A stretch of 17,743 nt of DNA from Burkholderiales bacterium (lineage in GTDB: Bacteria > Pseudomonadota > Gammaproteobacteria > Burkholderiales > Usitatibacteraceae). Both the position numbers and the translations under genes were made by a program. Shown one piece after another: positions 1 through 9,900 of the stretch. The notes beneath the pieces were generated by a model. It saw nothing but the letters and a program-made list of their open reading frames with translations. It searched no databases and was not told the DNA's origin. Where the stretch lies: the NCBI GenBank assembly GCA_017880705.1, contig JADGRS010000014.1:1-17743 (forward strand), written 5' to 3'. Position 1 is the stretch's first letter; each line of letters opens with the position of its first letter.

Positions 1-16
1 CCCCGATGATCGAAGA

Positions 17-1558
17 TCAGTACGCCCCATTTTTCTTGAAGTCCTTGATCGCCTCGTGCAGCTTGCCCTCGTCGTCCTTCGTCAGGTCCTTGGTGGACTC
101 GATCCGGTCGATCAGCTCGCCGTACTTGCCCTTCACGTAGTCGCGCATGGCGCGCTCCGCGGCAAGGGCCTTCTTCACGTCGACGTCGTCGTAGTAGCCG
201 TTGTTCACCGCGAACAGCACCAGCGCCATCTCCCAGACCTGAAGCGGCTGGTACTGCGGCTGCTTCATGAGCTCGGTCACCATGCGACCGCGCTCGAGCT
301 GCTTCCTCGTGGCCTCGTCGAGGTCGGAGGCGAATTGCGCGAACGCAGCGAGCTCACGGTACTGGGCGAGCGCGAGGCGCACGCCGCCGCCCAGCTTCTT
401 GATCACCTTCGTCTGAGCGGCGCCGCCTACGCGCGACACCGAAATGCCCGCGTTGATCGCGGGACGGATGCCGGCGTTGAAGAGGTCGGTCTCGAGGAAG
501 ATCTGGCCGTCGGTGATCGAGATCACGTTGGTCGGCACGAACGCGGACACGTCGCCGGCCTGGGTCTCGATGACGGGAAGCGCGGTGAGCGAGCCCGTCT
601 TGCCCTTGACGGCGCCCTTGGTGAATTTCTCGACGTACTCCTCGTTCACGCGCGCGGCGCGCTCGAGCAGGCGGCTATGCAGGTAGAACACGTCGCCAGG
701 GTAGGCTTCGCGGCCCGGCGGGCGGCGCAGCAGGAGCGAGATCTGGCGATAGGCCCACGCCTGCTTGGTCAAATCGTCGTAGATGATGAGGGCGTCTTGC
801 CCGCGATCGCGGAAGTACTCGCCCATGGTGCATCCCGCATACGGCGCGATGTACTGCATCGCGGCCGGGTCGGATGCCGACGCGGCAACGACGATCGTGT
901 ACGCCATCGCGCCGAACTCCTCGAGCTTGCGTACCACGTTCGCGATCGTCGAGGCCTTCTGCCCGATGGCGACGTAGACGCAGATGAGGTCCTTGCCCTT
1001 CTGGTTGATGATCGCGTCGACGGCGACCGCGGTCTTGCCCGTCTGGCGGTCGCCGATGATGAGCTCGCGCTGGCCGCGGCCGACCGGCACCATGGCGTCG
1101 ATGGACTTGAGTCCCGTCTGCACCGGCTGCGAAACCGATTTGCGCGCGATCACTCCCGGGGCGACCTTCTCGATGGGCTCGGTCATCTTGGCGTTGATCG
1201 GGCCCTTGCCGTCGATCGGCAGGCCGAGCGAGTTGACCACCCGTCCGATGAGCTCCCGGCCGACGGGCACTTCGAGAATGCGCCCGGTCGCCTTGACCGT
1301 GTCGCCTTCCGAGATGTGCTCGTACGCGCCCAGCACCACCGCGCCGACCGAATCGCGCTCGAGGTTCAGCGCGAGGCCGAAGGTGTTGCGCGGAAATTCC
1401 AGCATCTCGCCCTGCATCACGTCGGCAAGGCCGTGAACGCGGCAGATGCCGTCGGTCACGGAGATCACGGTCCCCTCGGTGCGCTTCTCGGCGGCGACCT
1501 GGAGGTTCTGGATCTTCGACTTGATGAGCTCGCTGATTTCGGAAGGATTGATCTGCAT
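17..1558 (-). CDS. atpA: F1Fo ATP synthase subunit alpha
   Basis: Subunit alpha of the catalytic F1 head of ATP synthase. It alternates with beta in the alpha3beta3 hexamer on the cytoplasmic face and carries the non-catalytic nucleotide sites. The 513-residue product equals the E. coli length. The P-loop GDRQTGKT sits at residues 169-176, the same position as in E. coli, and the conserved alpha-family stretch [15 protein letters not shown] lies near residue 370. A clear Shine-Dalgarno AGGAG stands about 8 bases before the ATG, which fixes the start. It follows atpH after 16 bases in the atpIBEFHA operon. The remaining 16 bases to the window edge are non-coding, and atpG is expected next, outside the window. 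The protein appears complete. The long open frame on the opposite strand is a codon-bias shadow. Confidence 0.98.
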   Translation of the reverse strand: MQINPSEISELIKSKIQNLQVAAEKRTEGTVISVTDGICRVHGLADVMQGEMLEFPRNTFGLALNLERDSVGAVVLGAYEHISEGDTVKATGRILEVPVGRELIGRVVNSLGLPIDGKGPINAKMTEPIEKVAPGVIARKSVSQPVQTGLKSIDAMVPVGRGQRELIIGDRQTGKTAVAVDAIINQKGKDLICVYVAIGQKASTIANVVRKLEEFGAMAYTIVVAASASDPAAMQYIAPYAGCTMGEYFRDRGQDALIIYDDLTKQAWAYRQISLLLRRPPGREAYPGDVFYLHSRLLERAARVNEEYVEKFTKGAVKGKTGSLTALPVIETQAGDVSAFVPTNVISITDGQIFLETDLFNAGIRPAINAGISVSRVGGAAQTKVIKKLGGGVRLALAQYRELAAFAQFASDLDEATRKQLERGRMVTELMKQPQYQPLQVWEMALVLFAVNNGYYDDVDVKKALAAERAMRDYVKGKYGELIDRIESTKDLTKDDEGKLHEAIKDFKKNGAY

Positions 1559-1574
1559 GTGTTGCTCCTAGTGC

Positions 1575-2111
1575 CTAGCGCGTGAGGGCCGCGGCCATCT
1601 GGGCCAGGGCGTCCCGCACGGAGGCGTGGATGACTTGATCTCCGACCTGCACGCGCGCCCCGCCCAGCAGCTCGGGATCGACGTCGAGGTCGGCTTCGAC
1701 TTTCTTGCCGTAGCGGCGCTCGAGCGCGGCGACGATCTCGTCGCGCTGCGGGTCGCTCAGGGGCTGCGCGCTGGTGATGCGCGCACGCAGGATCTTTTCA
1801 TGCTCGTTCTTCAGCTCGTCGAACTGCTCGGCGATGGAGCCGATCAGCGCCTCGCGATGGTTGTCGACGAGAACGGCGAGGAGGCGCCTCGTGAGATCGT
1901 CGAGCCTGCCGCCGGCGGCAGCGTCGAAGATCTCCTTCTTCTGCGAAGCGCTCACCTTCGGGTTGAGCAGGATCGAATGCATCTGGCCGTCGTGCGCGAT
2001 CGACGCGAGAAGCGCGATGCTGTCGCCGACGGGGGCAAGCGCGCTCTTCTCGATCGCCGAGCGGAAAAGCGCTTCGGCGTAGGGTCGCGCGACGGTTGCG
2101 ATCTCGGCCAT
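1575..2111 (-). CDS. atpH: F1Fo ATP synthase subunit delta
   Basis: Subunit delta caps the F1 head and ties it to the peripheral b-subunit stalk, acting as part of the stator. The 178-residue product matches the family length of about 177. The N-terminal segment VARPYAEALF (residues 7-16) is the typical OSCP/delta opening. The C-terminal part has the family signature DPELLGGARVQVGDQVIHAS, the helix-strand region that contacts subunit b. The ATG lies four bases after the atpF stop and the stop lies 16 bases before atpA, so it is co-transcribed and probably translationally coupled. Identification rests on both sequence and invariant operon position. Confidence 0.97.
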   Translation of the reverse strand: MAEIATVARPYAEALFRSAIEKSALAPVGDSIALLASIAHDGQMHSILLNPKVSASQKKEIFDAAAGGRLDDLTRRLLAVLVDNHREALIGSIAEQFDELKNEHEKILRARITSAQPLSDPQRDEIVAALERRYGKKVEADLDVDPELLGGARVQVGDQVIHASVRDALAQMAAALTR

Positions 2112-2115
2112 GTCT

Positions 2116-2586
2116 CTAAAGCTGCGCCTTCAATTGATTCAGCATGTCGGCGTGGGACTTCGCGTCGACCTCGCGACGGAGGATCTTCTCCGCGCCGCTT
2201 ACGGCGAGGGTCGCCACCTGCTCGCGAAGCTGCTGCTTGGCCGACTGCACTTCCTGCTCGATCTGTGCCTTCGCCGCGGCCACCAGGCGCTCGCCTTCGG
2301 CCTTGGCCTGGGCTTTCGATTCCTCGACGCGTTGCGAAGCGGATTTCTCGGCGGAGACCACGATCTCCTGGGCGCGAGCGCGCGCGTCACGCAGGAGGAC
2401 CTCGGTCTGCTTCTGGGCGTCGGCGAGCGAGGAGCGGCCACGCTCGGCCTCGGCGAGGCCGTCGGCGATGAGCTTCTGCCGCTCCTCGATCTTGCGCATC
2501 AGCCACGGCCAGATGTACCTCGCCGTGAACCAGATGAAGAGCGAGAACTCGATGAACTGGGCGACCAGCGTCAAATTGGGATTCAT
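2116..2586 (-). CDS. atpF: F1Fo ATP synthase subunit b
   Basis: Subunit b forms the peripheral stalk that holds F1 stationary against the rotating c-ring. The 156-residue protein (E. coli: 156) has one N-terminal membrane helix at about residues 5-30, ending in a Trp/Pro-rich boundary (RYIWPWLM). A long, highly charged Ala/Glu/Lys/Arg-rich helix of coiled-coil character follows from about residue 31 to the end. A purine-rich ribosome-binding sequence (GAGAGGGA) precedes the ATG. It sits 31 bases downstream of atpE and 4 bases upstream of atpH. There is a single b gene; no b' duplicate is seen in this window. Confidence 0.97.
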   Translation of the reverse strand: MNPNLTLVAQFIEFSLFIWFTARYIWPWLMRKIEERQKLIADGLAEAERGRSSLADAQKQTEVLLRDARARAQEIVVSAEKSASQRVEESKAQAKAEGERLVAAAKAQIEQEVQSAKQQLREQVATLAVSGAEKILRREVDAKSHADMLNQLKAQL

Positions 2587-2617
2587 GAAGCGTCCCTCTC
2601 GGGATTGCCCGGCGTTG

Positions 2618-3738
<1,121 letters not shown>

Positions 3739-3753
3739 TGACGAATCTTCCGG

Positions 3754-4143
3754 TCATTCATCCCGGGAGCCCCGGGGCGCGTTTTCTTCTTCTGTGTCGC
3801 GCACCGCGATGGCGGCGGCGAACACCCCTATCGTGATCACGAAGCTCGCGAAGAACGCGACGTGCACGATGTCCCTGTAGTTCTGGAGCACCACCCAGAG
3901 CCCGACGAAGATTAGGAAGACCTTCATCGCCTCCGCCCTGAACATCGTCCGCAGCGCCTCCCCTGCCGACTTTGCCTCACCCTGCGACACTCGCCAGCCG
4001 TACACCCACCCCGCGGCGACGTTGATCAGTCCCCCGAGGGCCGCGGATGCCGCGCCGTCAGGACCCCAGAAGATCATTCCCACCGCCGCCGAGACCGCCG
4101 TGACGGCAAGCTGCCACCGCAGAACGATGCGGATGGGCCTCAT
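3754..4143 (-). CDS. atpI: ATP synthase protein I (AtpI)
   Basis: AtpI is a small membrane protein at the head of atp operons. It is reported to help c-ring assembly and is usually not essential. From the ATG at 4143 it has 129 residues with four hydrophobic segments (about 9-26, 32-48, 70-86, 91-113) and a charged C-terminal tail. I prefer this ATG because the longest in-frame start, a TTG at 4207-4209, overlaps the -10 hexamer of the promoter at 4209-4238 and could not lie in that transcript. A GTG between the two (NRVGVF region) cannot be excluded. No strong Shine-Dalgarno is visible at the ATG. It is the first gene of atpIBEFHA, 15 bases before atpB. The family is poorly conserved, so position supports the call as much as sequence does. 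Confidence 0.88.
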   Translation of the reverse strand: MRPIRIVLRWQLAVTAVSAAVGMIFWGPDGAASAALGGLINVAAGWVYGWRVSQGEAKSAGEALRTMFRAEAMKVFLIFVGLWVVLQNYRDIVHVAFFASFVITIGVFAAAIAVRDTEEENAPRGSRDE

Positions 4144-4208
4144 CGGGGGTTTGAAGACGCCCACCCTGTTGTCGAACACGATGAATGCCCATGAAGCAAA
4201 ACCGCTCA

Positions 4209-4238
4209 ATTATAGCGAGGGCGGCTACTCAGCGTCAA
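4209..4238 (-). promoter_or_regulatory. sigma70-type promoter of the atp operon
   Basis: On the minus strand TTGACG (4238-4233), an 18-base spacer and a perfect TATAAT (4214-4209) form a near-consensus housekeeping promoter. It lies in the 120 bases between parB and the atpI ATG and points into the atp operon. The predicted start point near 4202 would give a leader of roughly 60 bases. This promoter would separate atp expression from the upstream rpmH-parB cluster, although read-through is possible because I see no terminator after parB. Confidence 0.8.
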
Positions 4239-4263
4239 AAGTTGTCGCGGTGCAACATCGGCC

Positions 4264-5124
4264 TCACGCGCGCTTCAGTCTTCCGAGCAATCCCTCGAGC
4301 TCGTCCAGGCTCGCGTAGTCGATGACGATCGAGCCCTTGCCGCCCTGGCGCGGCTTGAGGCGCACCATCGCGCCGAGCCTCTCCGAGAGCTCCTCCTGCA
4401 GGCGTCGCGTGTCGGGATCGAGCTTCACCGCCGCGGCCGGCGCGGCGATCTTGCGGGGGGCATGAGCGTCCTGGACGAGGCGCTCGGTCTCGCGAACCGA
4501 CAATCCTTTTTCGGCGATCTCGCGCGCGATCTCGATCTGCCGCGTCCTCGACAACGCGAGCAAGGCCCGCGCGTGCCCCATGTCGATCGCGCCGTCCTGC
4601 ACCATCGCCTGGACCGCCGGCGCGAGCTCGAGCAGGCGCAGCAGATTCGTCACGCCGGCGCGCGAGCGTCCGATCGCGCGCGCGACCTCCTCGTGGGTGA
4701 GCTGGAACTCCTCGATGAGGCGCTTCAGCCCCGAGGCCTCCTCGATGGGATTGAGGTCCTCGCGCTGGATGTTCTCGATCAGGCCGATTCCCAGCGCGGC
4801 CTCGTCGGGGACTTCGCGAATCAACGCCGGAATGCGCTCGAGATTCGCGATGCGCGCCGCGCGCCAGCGGCGCTCGCCGGCGAGGATCTCGTACTGCGAG
4901 TCGCCGATGGGCCGGACCACGATCGGCTGTATCACGCCGCGGGAGCGAATCGAATCGGCGAGCTCGGCGAGCGAGACTTCATCCATCCGGGTGCGCGGCT
5001 GGTACTTGCCGGGACGCAGCACGCCTATGGGAAGCTGGGAGAGCTCCTCCTCGCCGCGAGTGCGTGGCGCCCCGCCGAGAAGCGCGTCGAGGCCGCGGCC
5101 GAGGCCCTTGTGCCGGGTGGTCAT
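4264..5124 (-). CDS. parB: Chromosome-partitioning protein ParB
   Basis: ParB binds parS, spreads along DNA as a CTP-dependent clamp and builds the origin segregation complex. The 286-residue protein opens with KGLGRGLDALLG (6-17), the conserved N-terminal element that stimulates ParA ATPase. The ParB/Sulfiredoxin-like CTP-binding domain follows, with GERRWRA at 83-89 and ENIQREDLNP at 117-126. Next come the parS-reading helix-turn-helix (about 142-163) and a C-terminal dimerisation domain (about 235-286). The ATG overlaps the parA stop by 4 bases (ATGA), so the two are translationally coupled. The frame stays open upstream inside parA, but that stretch is not ParB-like. Its two likely target sites lie about 3.4 kb away at 8507 and 8545. 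Confidence 0.97.
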   Translation of the reverse strand: MTTRHKGLGRGLDALLGGAPRTRGEEELSQLPIGVLRPGKYQPRTRMDEVSLAELADSIRSRGVIQPIVVRPIGDSQYEILAGERRWRAARIANLERIPALIREVPDEAALGIGLIENIQREDLNPIEEASGLKRLIEEFQLTHEEVARAIGRSRAGVTNLLRLLELAPAVQAMVQDGAIDMGHARALLALSRTRQIEIAREIAEKGLSVRETERLVQDAHAPRKIAAPAAAVKLDPDTRRLQEELSERLGAMVRLKPRQGGKGSIVIDYASLDELEGLLGRLKRA

Positions 5125-5903
5125 GCCGCCTCCGCGACTTCGAAGCCGTTGCGCGCCAGAAGCTCGCGCGCGAATTGCAGATGCGCGAGCGCGCCCTTCG
5201 ACAGGGGGTCGTGCAGCAGCACGGGCTTGCCGAACGAGGGAGCCTCGGCGATGCGGATGTTGCGCGGGATCACGGTATCGAAGACCTTCTCGCCGTAATG
5301 GCGCTTCAGCTCCTCGGAGACCTGCACGGTGAGGGTGCTGCGCGGGTCGTACATCGTGCGCACGAGGGCCTCGATCTCGATTCGCGGATTCAGGTTCTGC
5401 TTCACCTTGCGAAGCGTGCCGACGAGGTCGGAAAGGCCCTCGAGCGCGTAATACTCGCACTGCATCGGGATGATGACGGCATCGGCCGCGGTGAACCCGT
5501 TCACCGTGAGCATGTTGAGCGCGGGCGGGCAATCGATCACCACGAAGTCGTAGCCGCCCGTGGCGCCATCGAGCGCTTCGCGCAGGCGATATTCGCGGCG
5601 CTCCATCGCGATCAGCTCGACCTCGGCCCCCGCGAGCTCGCGGTTTGAGGGGACGATGTCGTAGCCGCCCTCGCAATGCCGCACGGCGTCGCGCAAGCTA
5701 TGCTCGCCCAGCAGGACTCCGTAGACGGTCTTGTCGCACGCGCTCTTGTCCACGCCGCTGCCCGTGGTCGCGTTGCCCTGCGGATCCAGGTCGATGAGGA
5801 GCGCGCGGCGGCCGTAATGCGCGAGGCTTGCGGCAAGGTTCACCGCCACCGAGGTCTTGCCGACGCCGCCCTTCTGGTTGGCGATCACGAAGATGCGCGC
5901 CAT
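5121..5903 (-). CDS. parA: Chromosome-partitioning ATPase ParA (Soj)
   Basis: ParA is a deviant-Walker ATPase that binds DNA non-specifically and moves ParB-parS complexes, segregating new origins. The 260-residue protein begins [17 protein letters not shown], with the deviant Walker A motif at residues 11-17 (signature lysine Lys11, catalytic Lys16). LLIDLDPQGNAT at about 35-46 and VVIDCPP near 120 (Walker B) follow. It is chromosomal Soj-like, with no N-terminal DNA-binding extension. The start lies in GTGATG: I prefer the ATG at 5903-5901, which overlaps the rsmG stop by one base (TGATG), over the GTG one codon earlier. It is followed by parB with a 4-base overlap. Confidence 0.97.
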   Translation of the reverse strand: MARIFVIANQKGGVGKTSVAVNLAASLAHYGRRALLIDLDPQGNATTGSGVDKSACDKTVYGVLLGEHSLRDAVRHCEGGYDIVPSNRELAGAEVELIAMERREYRLREALDGATGGYDFVVIDCPPALNMLTVNGFTAADAVIIPMQCEYYALEGLSDLVGTLRKVKQNLNPRIEIEALVRTMYDPRSTLTVQVSEELKRHYGEKVFDTVIPRNIRIAEAPSFGKPVLLHDPLSKGALAHLQFARELLARNGFEVAEAA

Positions 5904-6529
5904 CACGCGGCCTCGACGAAGACGAGATGGCGCTTGGCGTCCAGGCGAGGGACGTGCAACTCGAGCACCTTCGCGACACGGTGAGTAACCGGCACGCGTG
6001 CGATCTCATCGAAGGGGTAGACGCCCTTCATCGCGATGAGCCGGCCGCCGGGGGCGACGAGGTGCTGCGCCTGCGCGACGAAATCGCCGAGATCGGAAAA
6101 CGCGCGCGATACCACGGCTTCGAATTTCTCACGAGGCTTCCAGTTCTCCACCCGATCGCAAACGACCTCGACATTGGCGAGGCCGAGCTCGGTCTTCGCC
6201 TGCTGGAGGAATGTGCATTTCTTGTGGCTAGAATCGAGGAGCGTCACGTGGCTGTCGGGCATCGCGATCGCGATGGGAATCCCCGGAAGCCCCGGGCCCG
6301 TTCCCACGTCCAGAACGGTGCGCGCGCCCTCGAGATGGGGCAGCACGGAGAGGCTGTCGAGGAGATGCAGGATCACCATCTGCTCGGTCTCCCGGACCGC
6401 CGTGAGGTTGTGAACGCGATTCCATTTCGCGATGAGCTGCAGGTGCTGCTCGAGCCGCGCGCGCGCGGCGGCGGGCAAGTCGATCGCCATTGCCGCGAGC
6501 CCGTCGGCGATCGCAACGGCAAGGCTCAT
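5903..6529 (-). CDS. rsmG: 16S rRNA (guanine527-N7)-methyltransferase RsmG (GidB)
   Basis: RsmG uses S-adenosylmethionine to methylate N7 of G527 in 16S rRNA. In other bacteria its loss gives low-level streptomycin resistance. The 208-residue length matches E. coli (207). The family opening [11 protein letters not shown] is at 36-46. The SAM-binding motif [13 protein letters not shown] spans 73-85, and [12 protein letters not shown] and VVSRAFSDL follow in the usual order. The ATG overlaps the mnmG stop by 4 bases (ATGA). The longer open frame upstream is Arg/Ala/Pro-rich shadow sequence inside mnmG. Following mnmG directly is the conserved gidA-gidB arrangement. Confidence 0.97.
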   Translation of the reverse strand: MSLAVAIADGLAAMAIDLPAAARARLEQHLQLIAKWNRVHNLTAVRETEQMVILHLLDSLSVLPHLEGARTVLDVGTGPGLPGIPIAIAMPDSHVTLLDSSHKKCTFLQQAKTELGLANVEVVCDRVENWKPREKFEAVVSRAFSDLGDFVAQAQHLVAPGGRLIAMKGVYPFDEIARVPVTHRVAKVLELHVPRLDAKRHLVFVEAA

Positions 6530-8427
6530 GCGCTCTTCTCTTCGGTCTCGAGGATGAGCGCGCGGCGCTTCAGGTGCACGAGAAGCAGCGATATCGCAGC
6601 TGGCGTGACGCCTTGTATGCGCGCGGCCTGACCGACGGTCTCGGGACGGTGCTGGGCGAGCTTCTGCTGCACCTCCTTCGACAATCCCCGGCACTCGAGA
6701 TAGTCCATGCCGGCGGGGATGCGCAACCCATCTTGCGCGGCCTGCCGCTCGACCTCGTCGCGCTGCCGCTCGATGTAGCCAGCGTACTTCGCCGCGATCT
6801 CGACCTGCTCCGCGACATCGGAATCGGGCGGCGCCGCCCCGGCGTCCATCCAGGGCCGCAGCCCCTCGAAGGAGACCGCCGGCCGTCGCAACAGGTCGAA
6901 CAAGGAATACTCCCGTTCCATGCGCTGTCCAAGGATATCTAGTTGATTTTGCTCTGAAATATTGGATGGCCGGGCCCAGGTTGCCTTGAGCCGCGAGGTT
7001 TCCTTCTCGATGGCGTCGCGCTTCCTCGAAAATTGGCTCCAGCGCATATCGTCCACCAGGCCGAGCCTGCGGCCGGTTTCGGTAAGCCGAAGATCGGCGT
7101 TGTCCTCCCGCAGTTGGAGGCGATACTCGGCGCGGCTGGTGAACATGCGATAGGGCTCAGAAACGCCTCGCGTGATCAGATCGTCCACCAGCACACCGAG
7201 GTAGGCTTCGTCGCGGCGTGGGCACCAGCCGGGGTCGCCACGTGCCAGAAGCGCGGCGTTGGCGCCGGCGAGCAATCCTTGAGCCGCGGCCTCCTCGTAC
7301 CCAGTGGTGCCGTTGATCTGCCCCGCGAAGAAGAGGGCGCCGATCGCTTTCGTTTCGAGCGTGGACTTGAGTGCGCGGGGGTCGAAGTAGTCGTATTCGA
7401 TCGCGTACCCCGGCCGCAGGATGTGGGCCCGCTCGAGCCCCGGGATCGAATGCACGAGTTCCTGCTGGACGTCGAATGGCAAGCTGGTCGAGATCCCGTT
7501 CGGGTAGAACTCGTAGGTTTCGAGGCCCTCGGGCTCGAGAAAGATCTGGTGCGACGCCTTTCCCGCGAAGCGATGAATCTTGTCCTCGATGGAGGGGCAA
7601 TACCGTGGGCCCACACCCTCGATAACGCCGGTGAACATGGGAGAACGATCGAGACCCCCTCGGATGATGTCGTGGGTCCGCTCGTTGGTGTGCGTGATCC
7701 AGCAGCTCAGCTGGCGCGGATGAAGACCCCGCGCGCCGAGGAAGGAAAAGACGGGCTCGGGGCGATCGCCCGGCTGCTCCAACAGCTTGGAAAAATCGAT
7801 GGTGCGTCCATCGATGCGCGGGGGCGTTCCGGTCTTGAGTCGGCCTGCCGGGAGCTCGAGCTCCCGCAGGCGTACAGCAAGGGAAATTGACGCGGGATCG
7901 CCCGCCCGACCTGCCTGGTGGCGTGACAGTCCGACATGGACGAGGCCGCCGAGGAACGTGCCCGCCGTCAGGACCACGGTTGCCGAGCGGAAACGCATCC
8001 CCGCGGCCGTGACGGCGCCCTTGACGTGATCGCCTTCGACGATCAAGTCGTCGACAGCGGACTGGAAGAGCCACAGGTTGGGCTGCGACTCGAGGCGCCG
8101 CCGGATCGCGGCCCGGTAGAGCACCCGATCCGCCTGTGCGCGCGTTGCGCGAACAGCGGGTCCCTTGCTCGCATTGAGCGTCCTGAACTGGATTCCCGCT
8201 TCGTCGGTTGCAATGGCCATCGCGCCGCCCAAGGCGTCGATCTCGCGCACCAGATGACCCTTGCCGATCCCTCCGATCGAAGGGTTGCACGACATCTGGC
8301 CCAGAGTTTCGAGCGCATGGGTTAGCAGGAGGGTTCGTGCACCCAGGCGGGCGGCGGCGAGTGCAGCCTCCGTGCCGGCGTGACCACCGCCGACCACGAT
8401 GACGTCGAAACGATCCGGAAAATTCAT
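6526..8427 (-). CDS. mnmG: tRNA uridine-5-carboxymethylaminomethyl modification enzyme MnmG (GidA)
   Basis: MnmG is the FAD enzyme that works with MnmE to install (carboxymethyl)aminomethyl groups at wobble U34 of certain tRNAs. The 633-residue protein (E. coli: 629) has the dinucleotide-binding motif GGGHAG at 13-18 and the GidA signature [12 protein letters not shown] from Cys47. A second conserved cysteine lies in [11 protein letters not shown]. Also present are the [10 protein letters not shown] segment and the C-terminal [15 protein letters not shown] signature, followed by the helical MnmE-binding tail. I chose the ATG at 8427 because family proteins begin a few residues before the FAD motif; a 39-codon extension would run through a parS site. 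Its partner mnmE is the preceding gene, across the parS gap. It overlaps rsmG by 4 bases. Confidence 0.98.
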   Translation of the reverse strand: MNFPDRFDVIVVGGGHAGTEAALAAARLGARTLLLTHALETLGQMSCNPSIGGIGKGHLVREIDALGGAMAIATDEAGIQFRTLNASKGPAVRATRAQADRVLYRAAIRRRLESQPNLWLFQSAVDDLIVEGDHVKGAVTAAGMRFRSATVVLTAGTFLGGLVHVGLSRHQAGRAGDPASISLAVRLRELELPAGRLKTGTPPRIDGRTIDFSKLLEQPGDRPEPVFSFLGARGLHPRQLSCWITHTNERTHDIIRGGLDRSPMFTGVIEGVGPRYCPSIEDKIHRFAGKASHQIFLEPEGLETYEFYPNGISTSLPFDVQQELVHSIPGLERAHILRPGYAIEYDYFDPRALKSTLETKAIGALFFAGQINGTTGYEEAAAQGLLAGANAALLARGDPGWCPRRDEAYLGVLVDDLITRGVSEPYRMFTSRAEYRLQLREDNADLRLTETGRRLGLVDDMRWSQFSRKRDAIEKETSRLKATWARPSNISEQNQLDILGQRMEREYSLFDLLRRPAVSFEGLRPWMDAGAAPPDSDVAEQVEIAAKYAGYIERQRDEVERQAAQDGLRIPAGMDYLECRGLSKEVQQKLAQHRPETVGQAARIQGVTPAAISLLLVHLKRRALILETEEKSA

Positions 8428-8506
8428 CGGCTCAGGGCTTGCGGTGCGGAGACGGCGGGCATGGAACAAGCGGAATTCTACGGTAAATGCAGCGGTCGGC
8501 CCCGTC

Positions 8507-8520
8507 GTTCCACGTGGAAC
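8507..8520. promoter_or_regulatory. parS centromere site 1 (ParB-binding)
   Basis: GTTCCACGTGGAAC is a perfect 14-base palindrome matching the widely conserved bacterial parS core (GTTNCACGTGNAAC). It lies in the mnmE-mnmG gap, about 3.4 kb from parB and about 4 kb from dnaA, the usual origin-proximal placement. ParB from 4264-5124 is the expected ligand. Confidence 0.93.
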
Positions 8521-8544
8521 ACGTGATGGAGCGCCGATATGCAC

Positions 8545-8558
8545 GTTCCACGTGGAAC
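8545..8558. promoter_or_regulatory. parS centromere site 2 (ParB-binding)
   Basis: This is a second identical GTTCCACGTGGAAC palindrome, 38 bases (centre to centre) from site 1, close to 3.6 helical turns. It ends two bases before the mnmE stop codon. The pair accounts for over a fifth of the 132-base gap. I found no third full match in the window. Confidence 0.93.
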
Positions 8559-8559
8559 C

Positions 8560-9900
8560 TCATTTTCCGATGCAGAAGCGCGAGAAGATCTCGCCGAGCA
8601 GGTCATCGGCCGCGAATTCGCCCGTGATTTGCGAAAGTCTTTGCTGGCCAAGTTTCAGTTCTTCTGCCATCAATTCAAAGGGTTGATCTATTGCGGCAGC
8701 CGATAGTAAGTGCTCGCGTGACTCATGGAGGGCGGCGAGATGACGCGCGCGTGCCATGAAGAGACCCTCGCCATGGGGCTTCCACCCCGCCGTCTCGAGA
8801 AGCCAACTCCGGAGCGCATCGATGCCTGCCCCGGATTTCGCCGAGACGCGGATCAGATTCGACCCTTCGCAATCGACGCCGGCAGGGTCCTGTGTGAGAT
8901 CGACCTTGTTCATGACGCGCAGGAACGGCATGGCGCTAGGCATGCGCGCAAGGTGCGCGCGTTCGTCTCCATCGTCCGCAGTGTTGACGTCAGTGATGTA
9001 GAGCGCCGCTCCCGCGGATTCGATCGCGGCCCAGGTTCTCTCGATCCCGATGCGCTCGATCTCGTCGCCCGCGACGCGTAGTCCCGCGGTGTCGATGAGG
9101 TGGACAGGCACACCGCCCAAGCTGACCGTAGCGCGCACGTGATCCCGTGTCGTGCCCGCGATCGGAGTCACGATCGCGACGTCGTCGCCTGCAAGGCGAT
9201 TGAGGAGGCTGGACTTGCCCACGTTCGGGCGGCCGATGAGGACTACGGTGAGCCCGTCACGCAAGACGGCCCCCTGTCGCGCTTCCGAGAGCAGCTCTTC
9301 GAGTTCGAGGTGAATCGCTCCCAGTTGTTCCCGCTGCGCGTTGCGATCCGCCGGATCGATTTCCTCCTCGGGGAAATCGATGCACGCCTCGACGTGCATG
9401 CGCAGGCGAATCAACCTGTCGACCAGCGCGTGCACGCGCCGCGAGAAATCCCCTGCGAGCGAGCGAGCCGCGCTGCGCGCCGCCTCGACGCTCGAAGCAT
9501 CGATCAGGTCGGCAACGCTCTCGGCCTGCGCCAGATCGAGACGGTCGTTGAGAAAGGCGCGCTGGGTGAACTCGCCGGGCTGCGCAAGCCGTGCGCCAAG
9601 CTCAACGCATCGCTGAAGGAGTTGCTGCATCACCACGGCTCCCCCGTGTCCCTGCAGCTCAAGGACGTCCTCGCCCGTGTACGAATGGGGCGCAGCGAAG
9701 GCGAGGGCGATCCCCCGGTCGATCACGCTGCCGTCGCCGGATCGGAAGTTCGCCACCGTCGCATGACGCGGCGCGAGCTCCACGCCCGTGATCGCCTTGG
9801 CGATCGAGCGCGCCAGGCTGCCCGAGACGCGCACGACGCCAATGCCGCCTCGCCCTGGAGGCGTGGCGATCGCGGCGATCGTCTCGCCGCGCGGCTTCAG
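8560..9900 (-). CDS. mnmE: tRNA uridine-5-carboxymethylaminomethyl modification GTPase MnmE (TrmE)
   Basis: MnmE is the GTPase partner of MnmG in wobble U34 tRNA modification. The 446-residue product (E. coli: 454) has the N-terminal folate-binding domain beginning ETIAAIATPPGRGGIG (6-21) and a helical domain. The inserted G domain has GRPNVGKS at 223-230, the Thr-rich G2 loop near 249-251, DTAG at 270-273, NKVD at 331-334 and SAKSG at 353-357. The C-terminal CIGK is at 443-446. No ATG, GTG or TTG lies at the expected place. The best start is CTG at 9900-9898, overlapping the yidC stop as CTGA. A GTG at 9951-9949 would add 17 Gly/Arg/Glu-rich residues unlike the family. Much longer upstream reading is a shadow of yidC. 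Confidence 0.93.
   Translation of the reverse strand: MKPRGETIAAIATPPGRGGIGVVRVSGSLARSIAKAITGVELAPRHATVANFRSGDGSVIDRGIALAFAAPHSYTGEDVLELQGHGGAVVMQQLLQRCVELGARLAQPGEFTQRAFLNDRLDLAQAESVADLIDASSVEAARSAARSLAGDFSRRVHALVDRLIRLRMHVEACIDFPEEEIDPADRNAQREQLGAIHLELEELLSEARQGAVLRDGLTVVLIGRPNVGKSSLLNRLAGDDVAIVTPIAGTTRDHVRATVSLGGVPVHLIDTAGLRVAGDEIERIGIERTWAAIESAGAALYITDVNTADDGDERAHLARMPSAMPFLRVMNKVDLTQDPAGVDCEGSNLIRVSAKSGAGIDALRSWLLETAGWKPHGEGLFMARARHLAALHESREHLLSAAAIDQPFELMAEELKLGQQRLSQITGEFAADDLLGEIFSRFCIGK

Noticed and set aside
56..1585. 509-residue open frame antisense to atpA
   Set aside because: Same cause: it mirrors almost the whole of atpA, has no family resemblance and has an Arg/Leu/Val/His-rich composition.
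5125..5676. Upstream extension of the parB frame through parA
   Set aside because: Arg/Pro-rich shadow of parA; the KGLGRGLDALL opening of ParB begins just after the ATG at 5124.
9133..9146. Other CACGTG or CACGTGG-like hits (such as near 6246, 7237, 9137, 12704) as further parS sites
   Set aside because: They match only the central core and lack the flanking GTT/AAC arms, and they lie inside coding sequence.
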